From: Bdellovibrio bacteriovorus HD100
GTDB taxonomy: Bacteria > Bdellovibrionota > Bdellovibrionia > Bdellovibrionales > Bdellovibrionaceae
Direction: 5' to 3'
Length of the DNA: 64,000 bases
NCBI RefSeq assembly: GCF_000196175.1
Contig: NC_005363.1
Location: forward strand, 2,108,001-2,172,000
A program made the translations under genes and the position numbers. Of the stretch, positions 55,791 through 64,000 are shown one piece after another (position 1 is the stretch's first letter; each line of letters begins with the position of its first letter). Below the pieces are notes generated by a model. That model did no database searches, had not been told where the DNA came from, and saw nothing but the letters and a program-made list of their open reading frames with translations.

Positions 55791-57194
55791 ATGCTGGAAC
55801 GGATCTTTCTTCATCAAAAACAGTTTGCACTTAAACTTCGTGGCGAAAGCCTGGATGTCCGCATCGAGGCGTTGGAAGCTCTTGAAAAATCCATCGAGCT
55901 GCACAAGCAGGACATCATCGACGCCCTGAAGAAAGACTTCCAAAAGCCTGAAGCCGAAACCCTGCTTTCAGAAATTTATCCGGTGTTAAAAGAAATCACC
56001 TACGCCAAAAAGAATCTTTCTCGTTGGGCGAAGGGCCGCCGCGTTCCCACTCCGCTGACATTGTTTGGAAGCAAAAGTTATATCGTCCCTGAGGCTCGTG
56101 GCGTGTGCCTTTTGATTGCGCCCTGGAACTACCCATTCCAGCTGGCCTTCTCCCCTCTGGTTTCAGCCATTGCCTCCGGGAATTGTGCCATCATGAAACC
56201 CTCTGAACAAACCCGGCACACCAGCAGTATTATTAAAAAAATCACTACCGAAGCCTTCCACCCGGATCACGTCTTTGTTGCTGAAGGCGGTCCTGAAACC
56301 ACACAGGAGCTGCTAAGCTTCGCCTTTGATCATATCTTCTTCACGGGCAGCACTCGCGTGGGAAAAATTGTGATGACCGCGGCCGCAAAAAACCTTGCCA
56401 GTGTGACTCTGGAACTGGGAGGCAAATCCCCGACCATCGTGGATGCCACAGCCAATCTGGCTGAAGCCGCAGAAAAAATCGCCTGGGCAAAATTTATCAA
56501 TGCCGGCCAGACCTGTGTTGCGCCGGACTATCTGTTTGTACACGAAAGTGTTCAGCACAATTTCAAAAAGCATCTGATTGCAGCTCTGGAAAAGTTTTAC
56601 GGCAAGTCCGCAGAGCAGCGAAAACAATCCCCGGATTTTGCCCGCATGATTTCTTTCAATCACTCGCAGCGCCTCAAGGACCTGATTGACGAAGCTGTCA
56701 GCAAAAATGCGAAAGTCTTCTTTGGTGGCGAGTCCCAACCGGAAGAACACTACTGCGGCCCGACTCTGATTGAGGGTGTGGATCCGCACTCTCTGATCAT
56801 GCAAGAAGAGATCTTTGGTCCGATTCTGCCGGTCATGACTTTCAAGGAAATCTCGGAAGTGATTCATTTTATCAATGAGCGCCCCAAACCCCTGGCCCTT
56901 TACTGCTATACACACAGTCAGATGAACATGGAAAAAATTGAAAAGGAAACCAGCTCCGGGGGCCTGGTCTATAACGACTCTGTGATTCACTTTGCGAATC
57001 CACACCTGCCCTTTGGTGGCGTCAATCACAGCGGCATGGGAAGCTATCACGGAAAACACGGCTTCCTGGAGTTCTCCCATCAAAAAGCCGTGCTAAAGCA
57101 GTCTTTCCTGGGAAAACTTCTGCGAGTGATGTACCCGCCTTATACAGAATTTAAAATGACGGCTCTGAAAAACCTGATCCGATTCAGTCTTTAG
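55791..57194 (+). CDS. Aldehyde dehydrogenase, class 3-like
   Basis: The 467-residue enzyme oxidises aldehydes with NAD(P)+. Visible motifs are LLIAPWNYPFQLA, FTGSTRVGKIVM, the catalytic Glu in LELGGKSPTIV, the catalytic Cys in INAGQTCVAPDY, EEIFGPILPV and the family-3 C-terminus HSGMGSYHGKHGFLEFSHQKAV with YPPYTEFK. The short length and lack of the ALDH1 oligomer tail fit ALDH3/fatty or aromatic aldehyde enzymes. The substrate cannot be fixed. Its stop is 6 bp from the end of the converging antiporter gene. Confidence 0.93.
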   Translation: MLERIFLHQKQFALKLRGESLDVRIEALEALEKSIELHKQDIIDALKKDFQKPEAETLLSEIYPVLKEITYAKKNLSRWAKGRRVPTPLTLFGSKSYIVPEARGVCLLIAPWNYPFQLAFSPLVSAIASGNCAIMKPSEQTRHTSSIIKKITTEAFHPDHVFVAEGGPETTQELLSFAFDHIFFTGSTRVGKIVMTAAAKNLASVTLELGGKSPTIVDATANLAEAAEKIAWAKFINAGQTCVAPDYLFVHESVQHNFKKHLIAALEKFYGKSAEQRKQSPDFARMISFNHSQRLKDLIDEAVSKNAKVFFGGESQPEEHYCGPTLIEGVDPHSLIMQEEIFGPILPVMTFKEISEVIHFINERPKPLALYCYTHSQMNMEKIEKETSSGGLVYNDSVIHFANPHLPFGGVNHSGMGSYHGKHGFLEFSHQKAVLKQSFLGKLLRVMYPPYTEFKMTALKNLIRFSL

Positions 57195-57199
57195 TAAAT

Positions 57200-59419
57200 C
57201 TAAGTCAGTTGCAGGATCTTTTCGCGATCGCCCACAATCCACAGCAAATCCCCGCGCTTCAGCGTTTCGCTGGAGTCCGGGTTTAAAATACGACCACCTT
57301 CGCGCTCAATCCCGACTACTAGGCCGTGAGTGATCTCACGCAGTCCACATTCACGAATACTTTTATTCAGGAACGGTGACTCCTCGGTCAGCAGGTACTG
57401 CTCAAGGCTGTACTCGGCCTCGGGCTCTGTCAAAGCCACCTCCGGAACCTCGGACTGAATAAATCCTTTAAACAAAATTAACTGCTCATCCGTCCCGATG
57501 ACAAAGACATGATCGTGAGGCATCAGGCATTCCACCCGTCCCGGTGCCGTAATACGACGGCGCCCGCGTTCAATCAGAGCGACAGTCACCCCGTACTTTT
57601 CACGAATCGAAAGCTGATGCAAAGGCACACCGACATAGGGTGCCTCTGGCGGAATCAAAAATTCTGTGATGTGCGCATCCCAAGGGGCCAGCGAACGGCT
57701 GTTCTTACGGGCGTGAACCTTTTTAACATCGTCATTCAGATTGGTTAAAAAACGTCTTTCAAACCATCCGTAAATATCCTGCAGCTTTTGCGATAAAACG
57801 TATCCCACCACCACAACCATCCACAGGGTGATTGCCACGGCCCACATCAGCGGCACAAACTGCCCTACCATCGCCCCCAGCAAACCCACCGCCAGCATGA
57901 TTCGGGAAACCAGGAAGACATAGTTGTGGCTGCCCTTACCCTGCTCGACCAAAAGGGCCTCGAACTGTTTGGTGCGCCCGAAGGCCAAAGCCCACAAAAA
58001 CGGCGCACTCATCACCAGGGTTGCACTCAAAGTTAAGAACTTGGCCGGCCCTTCTTCCATCTGACGCTCCAAAAGGAATGGCAGGAACACCCGGGCCATG
58101 GTCAAAAACACCGCCACAACAACGACCGCGTTCAGAAGAACTTTCAGGACATAGGCACGCACCTGCTCACGCCATTCGCGGTTTCCGGACATGGAAAACG
58201 AAAGCACACTGTAGCTGTCGATGGACTGGATAAAGCGGGCCGGTAAAATTTTTTCAAGCCACGCATAGGTCTTTTCCGCAGAGCGGGCCATATAAGGAGT
58301 CGTGAATGCCGTCAGCACCGACACCGCCACCGCAATCGGATAAATCTTTTCACTGATAACCTTAAGACTCAGACCCAAGGTCGCGATAATAAAGGAAAAC
58401 TCCCCGATCTGCGCCAGACTCATCCCGGACTGCAATGAGGACTTGAAGGTCTGCCCCGACAGCACCGAACCTAAAGTGACACTTAAAGTCTTACCCACAA
58501 CGACCACCGCTGAAAGCAGCAGCACTTCTTTCCAGTAAATAGAAATCACCTGTGGATCAATCAGCATCCCGACCGAGATAAAGAACACAGCCGAGAACAG
58601 ATTCTTGATCGGAGCAATCAGGTGGTGAATGCGCTCCCCTTCAATGGTTTCAGCCAAAATGGAGCCCGTGATGAACGCCCCCAAAGCGGAAGAAAACCCG
58701 ACGTTGCTGGCAAAGACCACCATCATCAGGCAAAGCCCCACAGCCACCACCAGCACAGTTTCTTCAGACAAAAGCTTTTGCGTGCGCTTTAAGAAACTTG
58801 GCAAAAGGAAGATCCCCGCCACAAACCAGATCGAAAGGAAGAAGGACAGCTTCAGCACCGCCCCCAGCATCTCGGTGCCCGAAAAGTCCCGGGTCAGCGC
58901 CACAGTGGTCAGCAAGACCATCAAAAGAACGGCCACTAGGTCCTCAATGACCAGAACCCCAAAGACCATCCCCACGAATTTCATATTCTTCATGCCCAGC
59001 TCTTCCACTGTGCGGATGATAATGGAGGTTGAGGAAATAGAAAGAATTCCCCCCAGGAACAAGCTGTCCATGGTGCTCCACCCCAGCAGGCGGCCGGTGG
59101 TGAAACCAAAGAGGATCATCAAAGAGACTTCAAACAACGCCGTGAAACTGGCCGATCCCCCGACGCGTAATAGTTTTTTAAAGCTGAACTCAAGCCCCAG
59201 GGCGAACAAAAGGAAGATCACACCGATTTCAGCCCACAGATTGATGCTGGCCACCCCGATCACTGTCGGGAAGATCGAGATCTTCGGCCCCACCAGAAAA
59301 CCAGCGACCAGATATCCAAGAACTATGGGTTGATTGAGTTTTTTAAATAGAAGAGTAACAAGCCCCGCAGTACCAAGAATCAGGGCCAGGTCGTGAATCA
59401 TCGCCGGTAAATGCTGCAT
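57200..59419 (-). CDS. Kef-type cation/H+ antiporter with C-terminal TrkA-C domains
   Basis: The 739-residue protein has a CPA2 Na/H exchanger domain of ~12 TMs (VLGYLVAGFLVGP, FALGLEFSFKKL, SSTSIIIRTVEELG, ALGAFITGSILAET), then more membrane segments, and a cytoplasmic part with two TrkA-C (RCK-C)-like domains, around residues 590-650 and 670-739. No KefB-type TrkA-N Rossmann domain is seen. It probably exchanges K+ or Na+ for protons. The start has no clear ribosome site. ATG 59401 is an alternative. Confidence 0.9.
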   Translation of the reverse strand: MQHLPAMIHDLALILGTAGLVTLLFKKLNQPIVLGYLVAGFLVGPKISIFPTVIGVASINLWAEIGVIFLLFALGLEFSFKKLLRVGGSASFTALFEVSLMILFGFTTGRLLGWSTMDSLFLGGILSISSTSIIIRTVEELGMKNMKFVGMVFGVLVIEDLVAVLLMVLLTTVALTRDFSGTEMLGAVLKLSFFLSIWFVAGIFLLPSFLKRTQKLLSEETVLVVAVGLCLMMVVFASNVGFSSALGAFITGSILAETIEGERIHHLIAPIKNLFSAVFFISVGMLIDPQVISIYWKEVLLLSAVVVVGKTLSVTLGSVLSGQTFKSSLQSGMSLAQIGEFSFIIATLGLSLKVISEKIYPIAVAVSVLTAFTTPYMARSAEKTYAWLEKILPARFIQSIDSYSVLSFSMSGNREWREQVRAYVLKVLLNAVVVVAVFLTMARVFLPFLLERQMEEGPAKFLTLSATLVMSAPFLWALAFGRTKQFEALLVEQGKGSHNYVFLVSRIMLAVGLLGAMVGQFVPLMWAVAITLWMVVVVGYVLSQKLQDIYGWFERRFLTNLNDDVKKVHARKNSRSLAPWDAHITEFLIPPEAPYVGVPLHQLSIREKYGVTVALIERGRRRITAPGRVECLMPHDHVFVIGTDEQLILFKGFIQSEVPEVALTEPEAEYSLEQYLLTEESPFLNKSIRECGLREITHGLVVGIEREGGRILNPDSSETLKRGDLLWIVGDREKILQLT

Positions 59420-59454
59420 AAATAAATTATGCCCACACTTCCACTCAAGGCACT

Positions 59455-59477
59455 AAAAAAGTACCAGGTACCTTTTT
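59455..59477. repeat. Palindromic AAAAAGTACC/GGTACCTTTTT motif
   Basis: Left and right arms of 11 bases match at ten positions around a single central base. The GGTACCTTTT end recurs near 44485 and, as GGCACCTTT, near 12497. It lies between the antiporter start and the subtilisin terminator. Confidence 0.5.
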
Positions 59478-59500
59478 CCGAAGCAGCGCGCCAGAAAAAC

Positions 59501-59531
59501 AAAACGGCCTTCCCGAAGGAAAGCCGTTTTT
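59501..59531 (-). terminator. Rho-independent terminator of the subtilisin gene
   Basis: AAAACGGCCTTCC and GGAAAGCCGTTTT form a 13-position stem with one mismatch over CGAA, 26 bp past the protease stop codon, with A/T runs on both sides. Confidence 0.75.
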
Positions 59532-59556
59532 AAAAGATCGGAATTTGAGGCGAAAA

Positions 59557-61176
59557 TTACTTCGCGTCGATCGCAGCTTGAACAGCCGCTTCCGCATTCA
59601 CGATACCAGCGCCCAACTCGTTAGCAGAGTTTGGAGACAGTGGAGTCGCAGTGCGCTTCAAGATTTCTTTCACTTGAGCACCAGTCAAAGCTTTGTTCGC
59701 AGCTTTCATCAAAGCAACCACACCAGATACGTGAGGAGTCGCCATGGAAGTCCCGTCGAACGGAGCGTAGTCAGTTGCCATAGTGTGCAAAGTTGCAGTT
59801 GCTACTTTACCGGAGTTGATTACACGAACCATCTCTAGACCAACAGTTTGTTCGATCATGAACACACCTACTGGAAGAACAGAACCGTCATCAGTCAAAG
59901 CACCCTGGATCAGGCCCGGAGCGTTGTTGTAAACAACCACACCAGCTGCACCCGCTTTGATTGCGTTCTTAACTTTGTCGCCGAAAGTGATTTCACCGCG
60001 AGAGATCAAAGCGTATTTGCCTTTAACGTCTACTTTAGCGAAGTCTTCTGGTTTACCCAAGTTAGCGTGAACAAGTACGTTCGTTTCTGGAGTCAGGATT
60101 TCTCTTGCACCCTGGAAAGTGGAAGAAGCCACTTTTACAGTTTTCTGACCGTTGGAAACGGATACTGCAGATTCACGACCTGTGCCTTGTGGTACGGAAG
60201 AAACAACCGCAACACCCGGAGCAACTACAGCCAATTCTGGACCGTATTGAGAGAAGTCTGCTTTGTTCAGGTTTACGTCAACTGCGCCTACTGCGATAAC
60301 AGTGGACAAAGCTGCAGGGTAAGAAACGCGGTTGGAACCGTTGTTACCAGAAGCCGCTACAACAGTGATACCAGCTTTATCAGCGGCAGCAACTGCAGTT
60401 CTTTCAGCAGGAGTGGACCAAGCGCCACCCAAAGACATGGAGATCACGTCCACTTTTTCCTGGATACCCCAGTTGATACCTTGAGCGATTGCTACGTTGG
60501 AGCAACCTTGCTCAGAGCACACGCGGCCCGCAAGAACTTTTGCTTTAGGAGCAACACCAGTGAAACCTGTGTTGTCCAGAACACCAGCGATAGTACCAGC
60601 TACGTGAGTACCGTGACCTACTTTATCAGAGAAGTCAGAACCGTTGCTGTCGCCAGTGAAGTCTTTACCTTTTTCGAAGTTAGCAGCCAAAGACGGGTGA
60701 GCTTCATCAATACCAGTGTCCAACACCAATACGCGAGCGCCAGCACCGCGGCCGGATTTGTTCCAAGCCTGAGTCGCTTTTACTGCATGGATACCCCATG
60801 GAGTTTTTTGACCCAATTTAGGCTGAGATTGACGGGATTGACCCAGGAAACCTTTTACTGGAGCTGGAGCGTCGTGGAAGATTTCCTTCTCAACGTAAGC
60901 CACTGCTGGATTCGCCTTCAATTTTTCAATTTGAGCGTCGTTGTCAGTATTAACAACTAGTGAGTTCAAATTCGCAAGACTGTCCTCAAGTTGACCTACG
61001 GCTTGAGATTGCACTCCCAAGTCCAAGCCCTTAGACGCATAAGACCCCTTCATCTTATAAGCCATGTGAGCTTTATTGAAAGACTGTTGGTCTTTCATGA
61101 TCACTAGAACGCGCTCTGCCTGAGCTGATGTCGCGAAAAGCACTGATACGATGAGTGCAAACACGTTGAATTTCAT
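59557..61176 (-). CDS. Secreted subtilisin-like serine protease with PA insert
   Basis: From ATG 61176 the 539-residue preproprotein has a signal peptide (VFALIVSVLFATSAQA), an I9-type propeptide (~25-110) and an S8 catalytic domain with Asp in VLVLDTGIDEAHPS, His in GHGTHVAGTIAG, oxyanion Asn in ASGNNG and Ser in GTSMATPHVSGV. A protease-associated (PA) insert (REILTPETNVLVHANLG to GLEMVRVIN) lies before the Ser. Codon choice (GCT, GTT, GGT, AAC) looks biased towards high expression. A 9-bp hairpin lies in its 5' UTR. It likely digests extracellular or prey protein, which is inferred. Confidence 0.93.
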   Translation of the reverse strand: MKFNVFALIVSVLFATSAQAERVLVIMKDQQSFNKAHMAYKMKGSYASKGLDLGVQSQAVGQLEDSLANLNSLVVNTDNDAQIEKLKANPAVAYVEKEIFHDAPAPVKGFLGQSRQSQPKLGQKTPWGIHAVKATQAWNKSGRGAGARVLVLDTGIDEAHPSLAANFEKGKDFTGDSNGSDFSDKVGHGTHVAGTIAGVLDNTGFTGVAPKAKVLAGRVCSEQGCSNVAIAQGINWGIQEKVDVISMSLGGAWSTPAERTAVAAADKAGITVVAASGNNGSNRVSYPAALSTVIAVGAVDVNLNKADFSQYGPELAVVAPGVAVVSSVPQGTGRESAVSVSNGQKTVKVASSTFQGAREILTPETNVLVHANLGKPEDFAKVDVKGKYALISRGEITFGDKVKNAIKAGAAGVVVYNNAPGLIQGALTDDGSVLPVGVFMIEQTVGLEMVRVINSGKVATATLHTMATDYAPFDGTSMATPHVSGVVALMKAANKALTGAQVKEILKRTATPLSPNSANELGAGIVNAEAAVQAAIDAK

Positions 61177-61197
61177 TACAATTCCCCCCATATCCAT

Positions 61198-61218
61198 GGA
61201 CTTCAACAATTGAAGTCC
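61198..61218 (-). promoter_or_regulatory. Perfect 9-bp hairpin in the subtilisin 5' UTR
   Basis: GGACTTCAA (61198-61206) and TTGAAGTCC (61210-61218) flank a 3-base loop just upstream of the GGGGGG ribosome site (about 61185-61190). It could be an mRNA stability or translation element, or a dimeric repressor operator. No identity is assigned. Confidence 0.5.
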
Positions 61219-61510
61219 TCATGGAGAGGCACTTCATTTCAGCTTGAAAGATTTATCAAGTACTCTTTTGGAACCACCTAAATATTTTTTTGGCACCAAA
61301 AAAGTGAAAAAATCTGTCATGAGGGAGGGGGTTCCAAAGTGGCACCCCAGTTCGATTTTAGGACCAGAGCGGCCTTTAGTATTAGATTCTCTTATAGATA
61401 CCATCATTTATTTGGAATTAGCTGCACAATATTAAATCAAAGTAAATGACAGTTTGCGTCGTCATCTTTTTGTTCATGAGCAGTTCTTGTACAGCCGAAG
61501 AGCCCCAGCG
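61219..61510. other. Gap upstream of the subtilisin gene
   Basis: About 290 bp between the hairpin and the end of the glycosyltransferase gene. It is AT-richer than the surroundings and presumably holds the protease promoter. I see no convincing gene. The frame at 61244-61435 lacks a ribosome site and family features. Confidence 0.6.
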
Positions 61511-62236
61511 TTAGGCCTTCTTAAGGCGACGGCGCATCTGCCGAATAGCAAACAGCATCTCAATGCTGTCGTGGACAATGCGCACACGAGACGATTCTTT
61601 GTGCTGCCAGCGAATCGGCACTTCACGAACGCGCAGACGGAATTTTTCCATGAACAAAATCAACTCCACATCCCAGGCGAAACGCTCGACGGAAAGCAGC
61701 GGCAGAATTTTTGTACGAAACACCTCTTCGTTGCGCACAAGCTTGAATCCGCACTGTGTGTCCTTATATGGAAGGCCGATGAAAAAGCGCATGATGCGAT
61801 TAAAGATTTTTCCCATTGTCTGACGAATCCAGTGCTGACGAACCTCAATCAGACTGTCCGGCAGGGCGCGAGATCCCATGATCAGATCCGCACTATCGGA
61901 GTACACCAGAAGCTTGTTCAGTTCTTCCCATGGTGTTGCCATATCCGCATCCGCCACTAAAATCCAATCTCCGCGGGCTTCAATAAGGCCTTTTTTAACT
62001 GCCGCCCCTTTGCCCCGATTCTCCTGCAGGCTGCAAAGACGAAGCAAGGGCCACTGGTCCCGGCCACTTTCAACAACCTCCCGCGTGCGATCGCGGGAGC
62101 CATCGTCTATCACCAGAACTTCACAGATTTCAGCCTTCAGCTCCCCCCTATCAGACAGCTCACGCAGCCGCTGCAAGGTGCCCGGCAGGCGATCTTCTTC
62201 GTTGTAAGCGGGAATGACCACTGAAACTTTCAGCAT
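61511..62236 (-). CDS. Family 2 glycosyltransferase (dolichyl/polyprenyl-P glucosyltransferase-like)
   Basis: The 241-residue GT-A protein starts SVVIPAYNEEDRLPGTL with VIDDGSRDRT, ENRGKGAAVKKGL and the DXD-type VADADMATPWEE. YKDTQCGFKLVR and FAWDVELILFMEKFRLRVREVPIRW are typical of the DPM1/ALG5-like group. It lacks C-terminal TMs. It probably transfers a sugar to polyprenyl phosphate or another lipid acceptor. The start overlaps the stop of the SpecificRecomb gene by one base (TGATG). Confidence 0.9.
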   Translation of the reverse strand: MLKVSVVIPAYNEEDRLPGTLQRLRELSDRGELKAEICEVLVIDDGSRDRTREVVESGRDQWPLLRLCSLQENRGKGAAVKKGLIEARGDWILVADADMATPWEELNKLLVYSDSADLIMGSRALPDSLIEVRQHWIRQTMGKIFNRIMRFFIGLPYKDTQCGFKLVRNEEVFRTKILPLLSVERFAWDVELILFMEKFRLRVREVPIRWQHKESSRVRIVHDSIEMLFAIRQMRRRLKKA

Positions 62237-64000
62237 CAGTGGCCATGATTTCCATTGGAGGATTTTGGCACAGTCGAGCCCACGGGCAGGAAGAAACTTA
62301 ATGGACTGCTGAAGAATCTTTTCATCACCGCCTGGCGAATGGCTTTACGCTGTGGCGGATTGATGCCACGGGCTTTGATCGCCACCCACAGTGCCATGCC
62401 AAAGCTGACTAAAACGTTCAACGCCCCAATAAAGAAGATTCCAATCACGGCACGCCAGAAATCCCAGGTTTTCATAAAGTCCACACCCAGAACCGGCAAA
62501 GCGCCCCCCAGAGTCCCCGAAGACAGAGTCACGTGGCGCACATCCAGATGCAGGCCGATGAATTTCATGATCTCCGGAGTCATCCCCAGCAAAATACCCA
62601 AAGAGATATTCCCGACAAGACCGGAGATGTTGTTTTCAAAAAACACGGCAACGCTGCGGGCCCCACGCTTGCCAAAAACCGCTTTCAGCGTCGGACTGCG
62701 TGCCAGGGTTTTGCGCAGGGAATTCAGCGCAAACCAATTGTCCGCCCAGCCGGCAAACAAACTTGAGAACCACAAAAGCACCCCGGTGAAGGCGGCGAAC
62801 AACAGGGCCGGGCCAAATATATCGACAGACTTAAAGGCATACACAGCCTTTTCATGGGACATCAAATGCCCGCCAAACAGCACGAAGAAAAGAGCATCAA
62901 TCAGGATCACACAGGGAACCACAAACATGACATTCCCCGCGATCGCCGCCACCTGTGAACGGATCAGATGAGTGATGTCCGTCACCAGATCATTCATCCC
63001 CTTTTCACTGTCCACATCCTGCATTTTTGCCGCCAGCGCCGGCGCCGTCATTGCTGGCTGCTTGGTCCCCAGGGTGAAACCGGCCAGATGGATGGCCACA
63101 AAACTCAGGGCATAGTTCATGGAGGCAAAAACCCCTTCCATGAAACTGGAAAGCCCCAGTGCCAGAATCCCGGTCTTAACATAAACCGTGATCGCCGTCA
63201 GCGCCCCGCCCCCGCCCGCAGCCTGAAGCATGCGGCGGTATTCATCCTTGGTGCGGGTGATGTAGTGTTCTCCCGTTTCCGCCGCACGTTCAACCACTTT
63301 ACGCGCCAACAAAGACACGTTCTGGGAAAGCAGCGACGAAATGCTGCGCAGATCCTGATTTTCCTCAATCAGCTTTGAAAGGAAGCTGGTGACTTTTTTG
63401 GAGTCCACGCGTTCATTCAGCAGAATTTCAAGCAGACTGTCGACCCGCTGTAAATAGGTGCGAAGACGCGCCATCTGGAACACCAGATTGACGCTGACGC
63501 CGTACTCATCCAGATGTTTGTGAACTTGCGCCATTTCACGACGACACTCCCAGATGATCATGCGGAAGCGCGACGCCTTTTCCAAAGCCAGATTGCGATC
63601 CCCGGCATGATAGGCATTCATAAATTCTTCCAGACCACGCACCAGCGCAAAAAACGCCGAATCGCGGAAGTTGGGTTTGTCCAGACGATAACGAATCGCC
63701 GGAGACAACCCGATCGCACGCACCTGAATGACCAGATAAACCAGGGCATCTTCCAGATCCATGCCGAAACGGTTCCAATCTTTTTCATCGGTGCCAACTT
63801 CATAATTGAAAAGCTCCACCAGACGTTCAAAGGTCGCCGGATCAATGGAAGCCACCCACAAGGGATCTTCTTTTTCCGGGAACAGAGCCCAGAACAAATA
63901 CCCCAGTTCATGATCCAACGGCGGGGTCGGCAGCATCTTCATCATCAGACGATCAGAAAGCTCACTCCACAGACCCAATTCCCTTGGCAGACCGGTTTCA
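62236..64000 (-). CDS. SpecificRecomb-family (PF10136-like) membrane protein, open at right edge
   Basis: The frame is open from 62236 to the window edge, so the true start may lie outside. A TTG at 63978 and ATGs at 63945-63942 are internal options without a ribosome site. At least 580 residues are encoded. The N-terminal ~300 are helical and soluble, and the C-terminal half has several TMs (SSFMEGVFASMNYALSFVAIHLAGFTLGTKQPAMTAPALAAKM is typical of the family). These proteins are annotated as site-specific recombinases from early Neisseria work, but the layout is that of an integral membrane protein and recombinase activity is doubtful. It is coupled to the GT2 gene. Confidence 0.8.
   Translation of the reverse strand, partial: ETGLPRELGLWSELSDRLMMKMLPTPPLDHELGYLFWALFPEKEDPLWVASIDPATFERLVELFNYEVGTDEKDWNRFGMDLEDALVYLVIQVRAIGLSPAIRYRLDKPNFRDSAFFALVRGLEEFMNAYHAGDRNLALEKASRFRMIIWECRREMAQVHKHLDEYGVSVNLVFQMARLRTYLQRVDSLLEILLNERVDSKKVTSFLSKLIEENQDLRSISSLLSQNVSLLARKVVERAAETGEHYITRTKDEYRRMLQAAGGGGALTAITVYVKTGILALGLSSFMEGVFASMNYALSFVAIHLAGFTLGTKQPAMTAPALAAKMQDVDSEKGMNDLVTDITHLIRSQVAAIAGNVMFVVPCVILIDALFFVLFGGHLMSHEKAVYAFKSVDIFGPALLFAAFTGVLLWFSSLFAGWADNWFALNSLRKTLARSPTLKAVFGKRGARSVAVFFENNISGLVGNISLGILLGMTPEIMKFIGLHLDVRHVTLSSGTLGGALPVLGVDFMKTWDFWRAVIGIFFIGALNVLVSFGMALWVAIKARGINPPQRKAIRQAVMKRFFSSPLSFFLPVGSTVPKSSNGNHGH

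Noticed and set aside
59848-60960. 370-codon open frame antisense to the subtilisin gene
   Set aside because: Ser/Tyr/Phe-rich with no ribosome site or motif. It arises from biased codon use of the protease on the other strand.
61244-61435. 63-codon frame upstream of the subtilisin gene
   Set aside because: No ribosome site, no recognisable features, and it lies in the protease promoter region.
62236-64000. Mobile element, based on the site-specific recombinase name of the family
   Set aside because: The protein is a multi-TM membrane protein without tyrosine or serine recombinase motifs, and no attachment sites or cargo are seen.

Overview
The window reads as ordinary chromosomal DNA of a Gram-negative, roughly 50% GC bacterium, most likely a Bdellovibrio relative. 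This is inferred from gene content and style, not from a search. The content includes Kdo/LPS synthesis, SecDF-YajC, RND/TolC efflux, a eukaryal-type IleRS, Ku/LigD, queuosine genes, many secreted proteins, and short intergenic spacers with strong GGAG-type ribosome binding sites. I see no prophage, insertion sequence, CRISPR array or rRNA. One tRNA gene (Leu, anticodon GAG) is present.

Layout. 1-5059: a leftward operon of three prepilin-like proteins, one of them 995 residues long, plus a secreted protein cut by the window edge. 5287-10801: housekeeping genes (CDF metal exporter, heme A synthase, LON-domain protein, DCC-family protein, NUDIX hydrolase, Na/phosphate symporter, DUF486). 10845-12434: a double receiver/PilZ-like protein. 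12504-20295: a copper module. csoR-copA runs left and an RND permease/small periplasmic protein/TolC/small periplasmic protein operon runs right, with CsoR-type operators between them and no membrane-fusion gene. 20378-28765: a long leftward series queA-tgt-[repeat element]-yajC-secD-secF-recJ-queC-DUF366, so queuosine genes flank the Sec genes. 28849-32219: EamA transporter, lipoprotein, a 530-bp gene-free region with two large inverted-repeat elements, and an FMN glutamate-synthase-like protein.

32365-38941: an envelope/stress cluster with a beta-barrel protein, two tandem OmpA-like paralogues, a proline-rich 58-residue protein, YihY, a FAD/Rieske oxidoreductase, two BON-domain proteins and two small envelope proteins. 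39168-48460: DegT-type aminotransferase, LigD and Ku (NHEJ), KdsA, TrmO and type-2 IleRS with a structured leader. 48681-52266: secreted protein, carbonic anhydrase, a peptidase E gene broken by one stop codon, tRNA-Leu with an inverted copy of its 3' end 150 bp away, and a short transcript with two tiny ORFs and tandem hairpins. 52267-64000: YbdK-type ligase, lytic-transglycosylase-like protein, secreted glutamine amidotransferase-like protein, aldehyde dehydrogenase, Kef-type antiporter, a secreted subtilisin, a glycosyltransferase and a SpecificRecomb-family membrane protein that runs to the right edge.

The most unusual items are the 30-bp fully pairable inverted repeat at 30514-30688 (candidate structured RNA), the tRNA-Leu inverted 3'-end duplication beside the broken peptidase gene, the small-ORF/hairpin transcript at 51871-52181, the adaptor-less RND copper operon, and the 995-residue pseudopilin.
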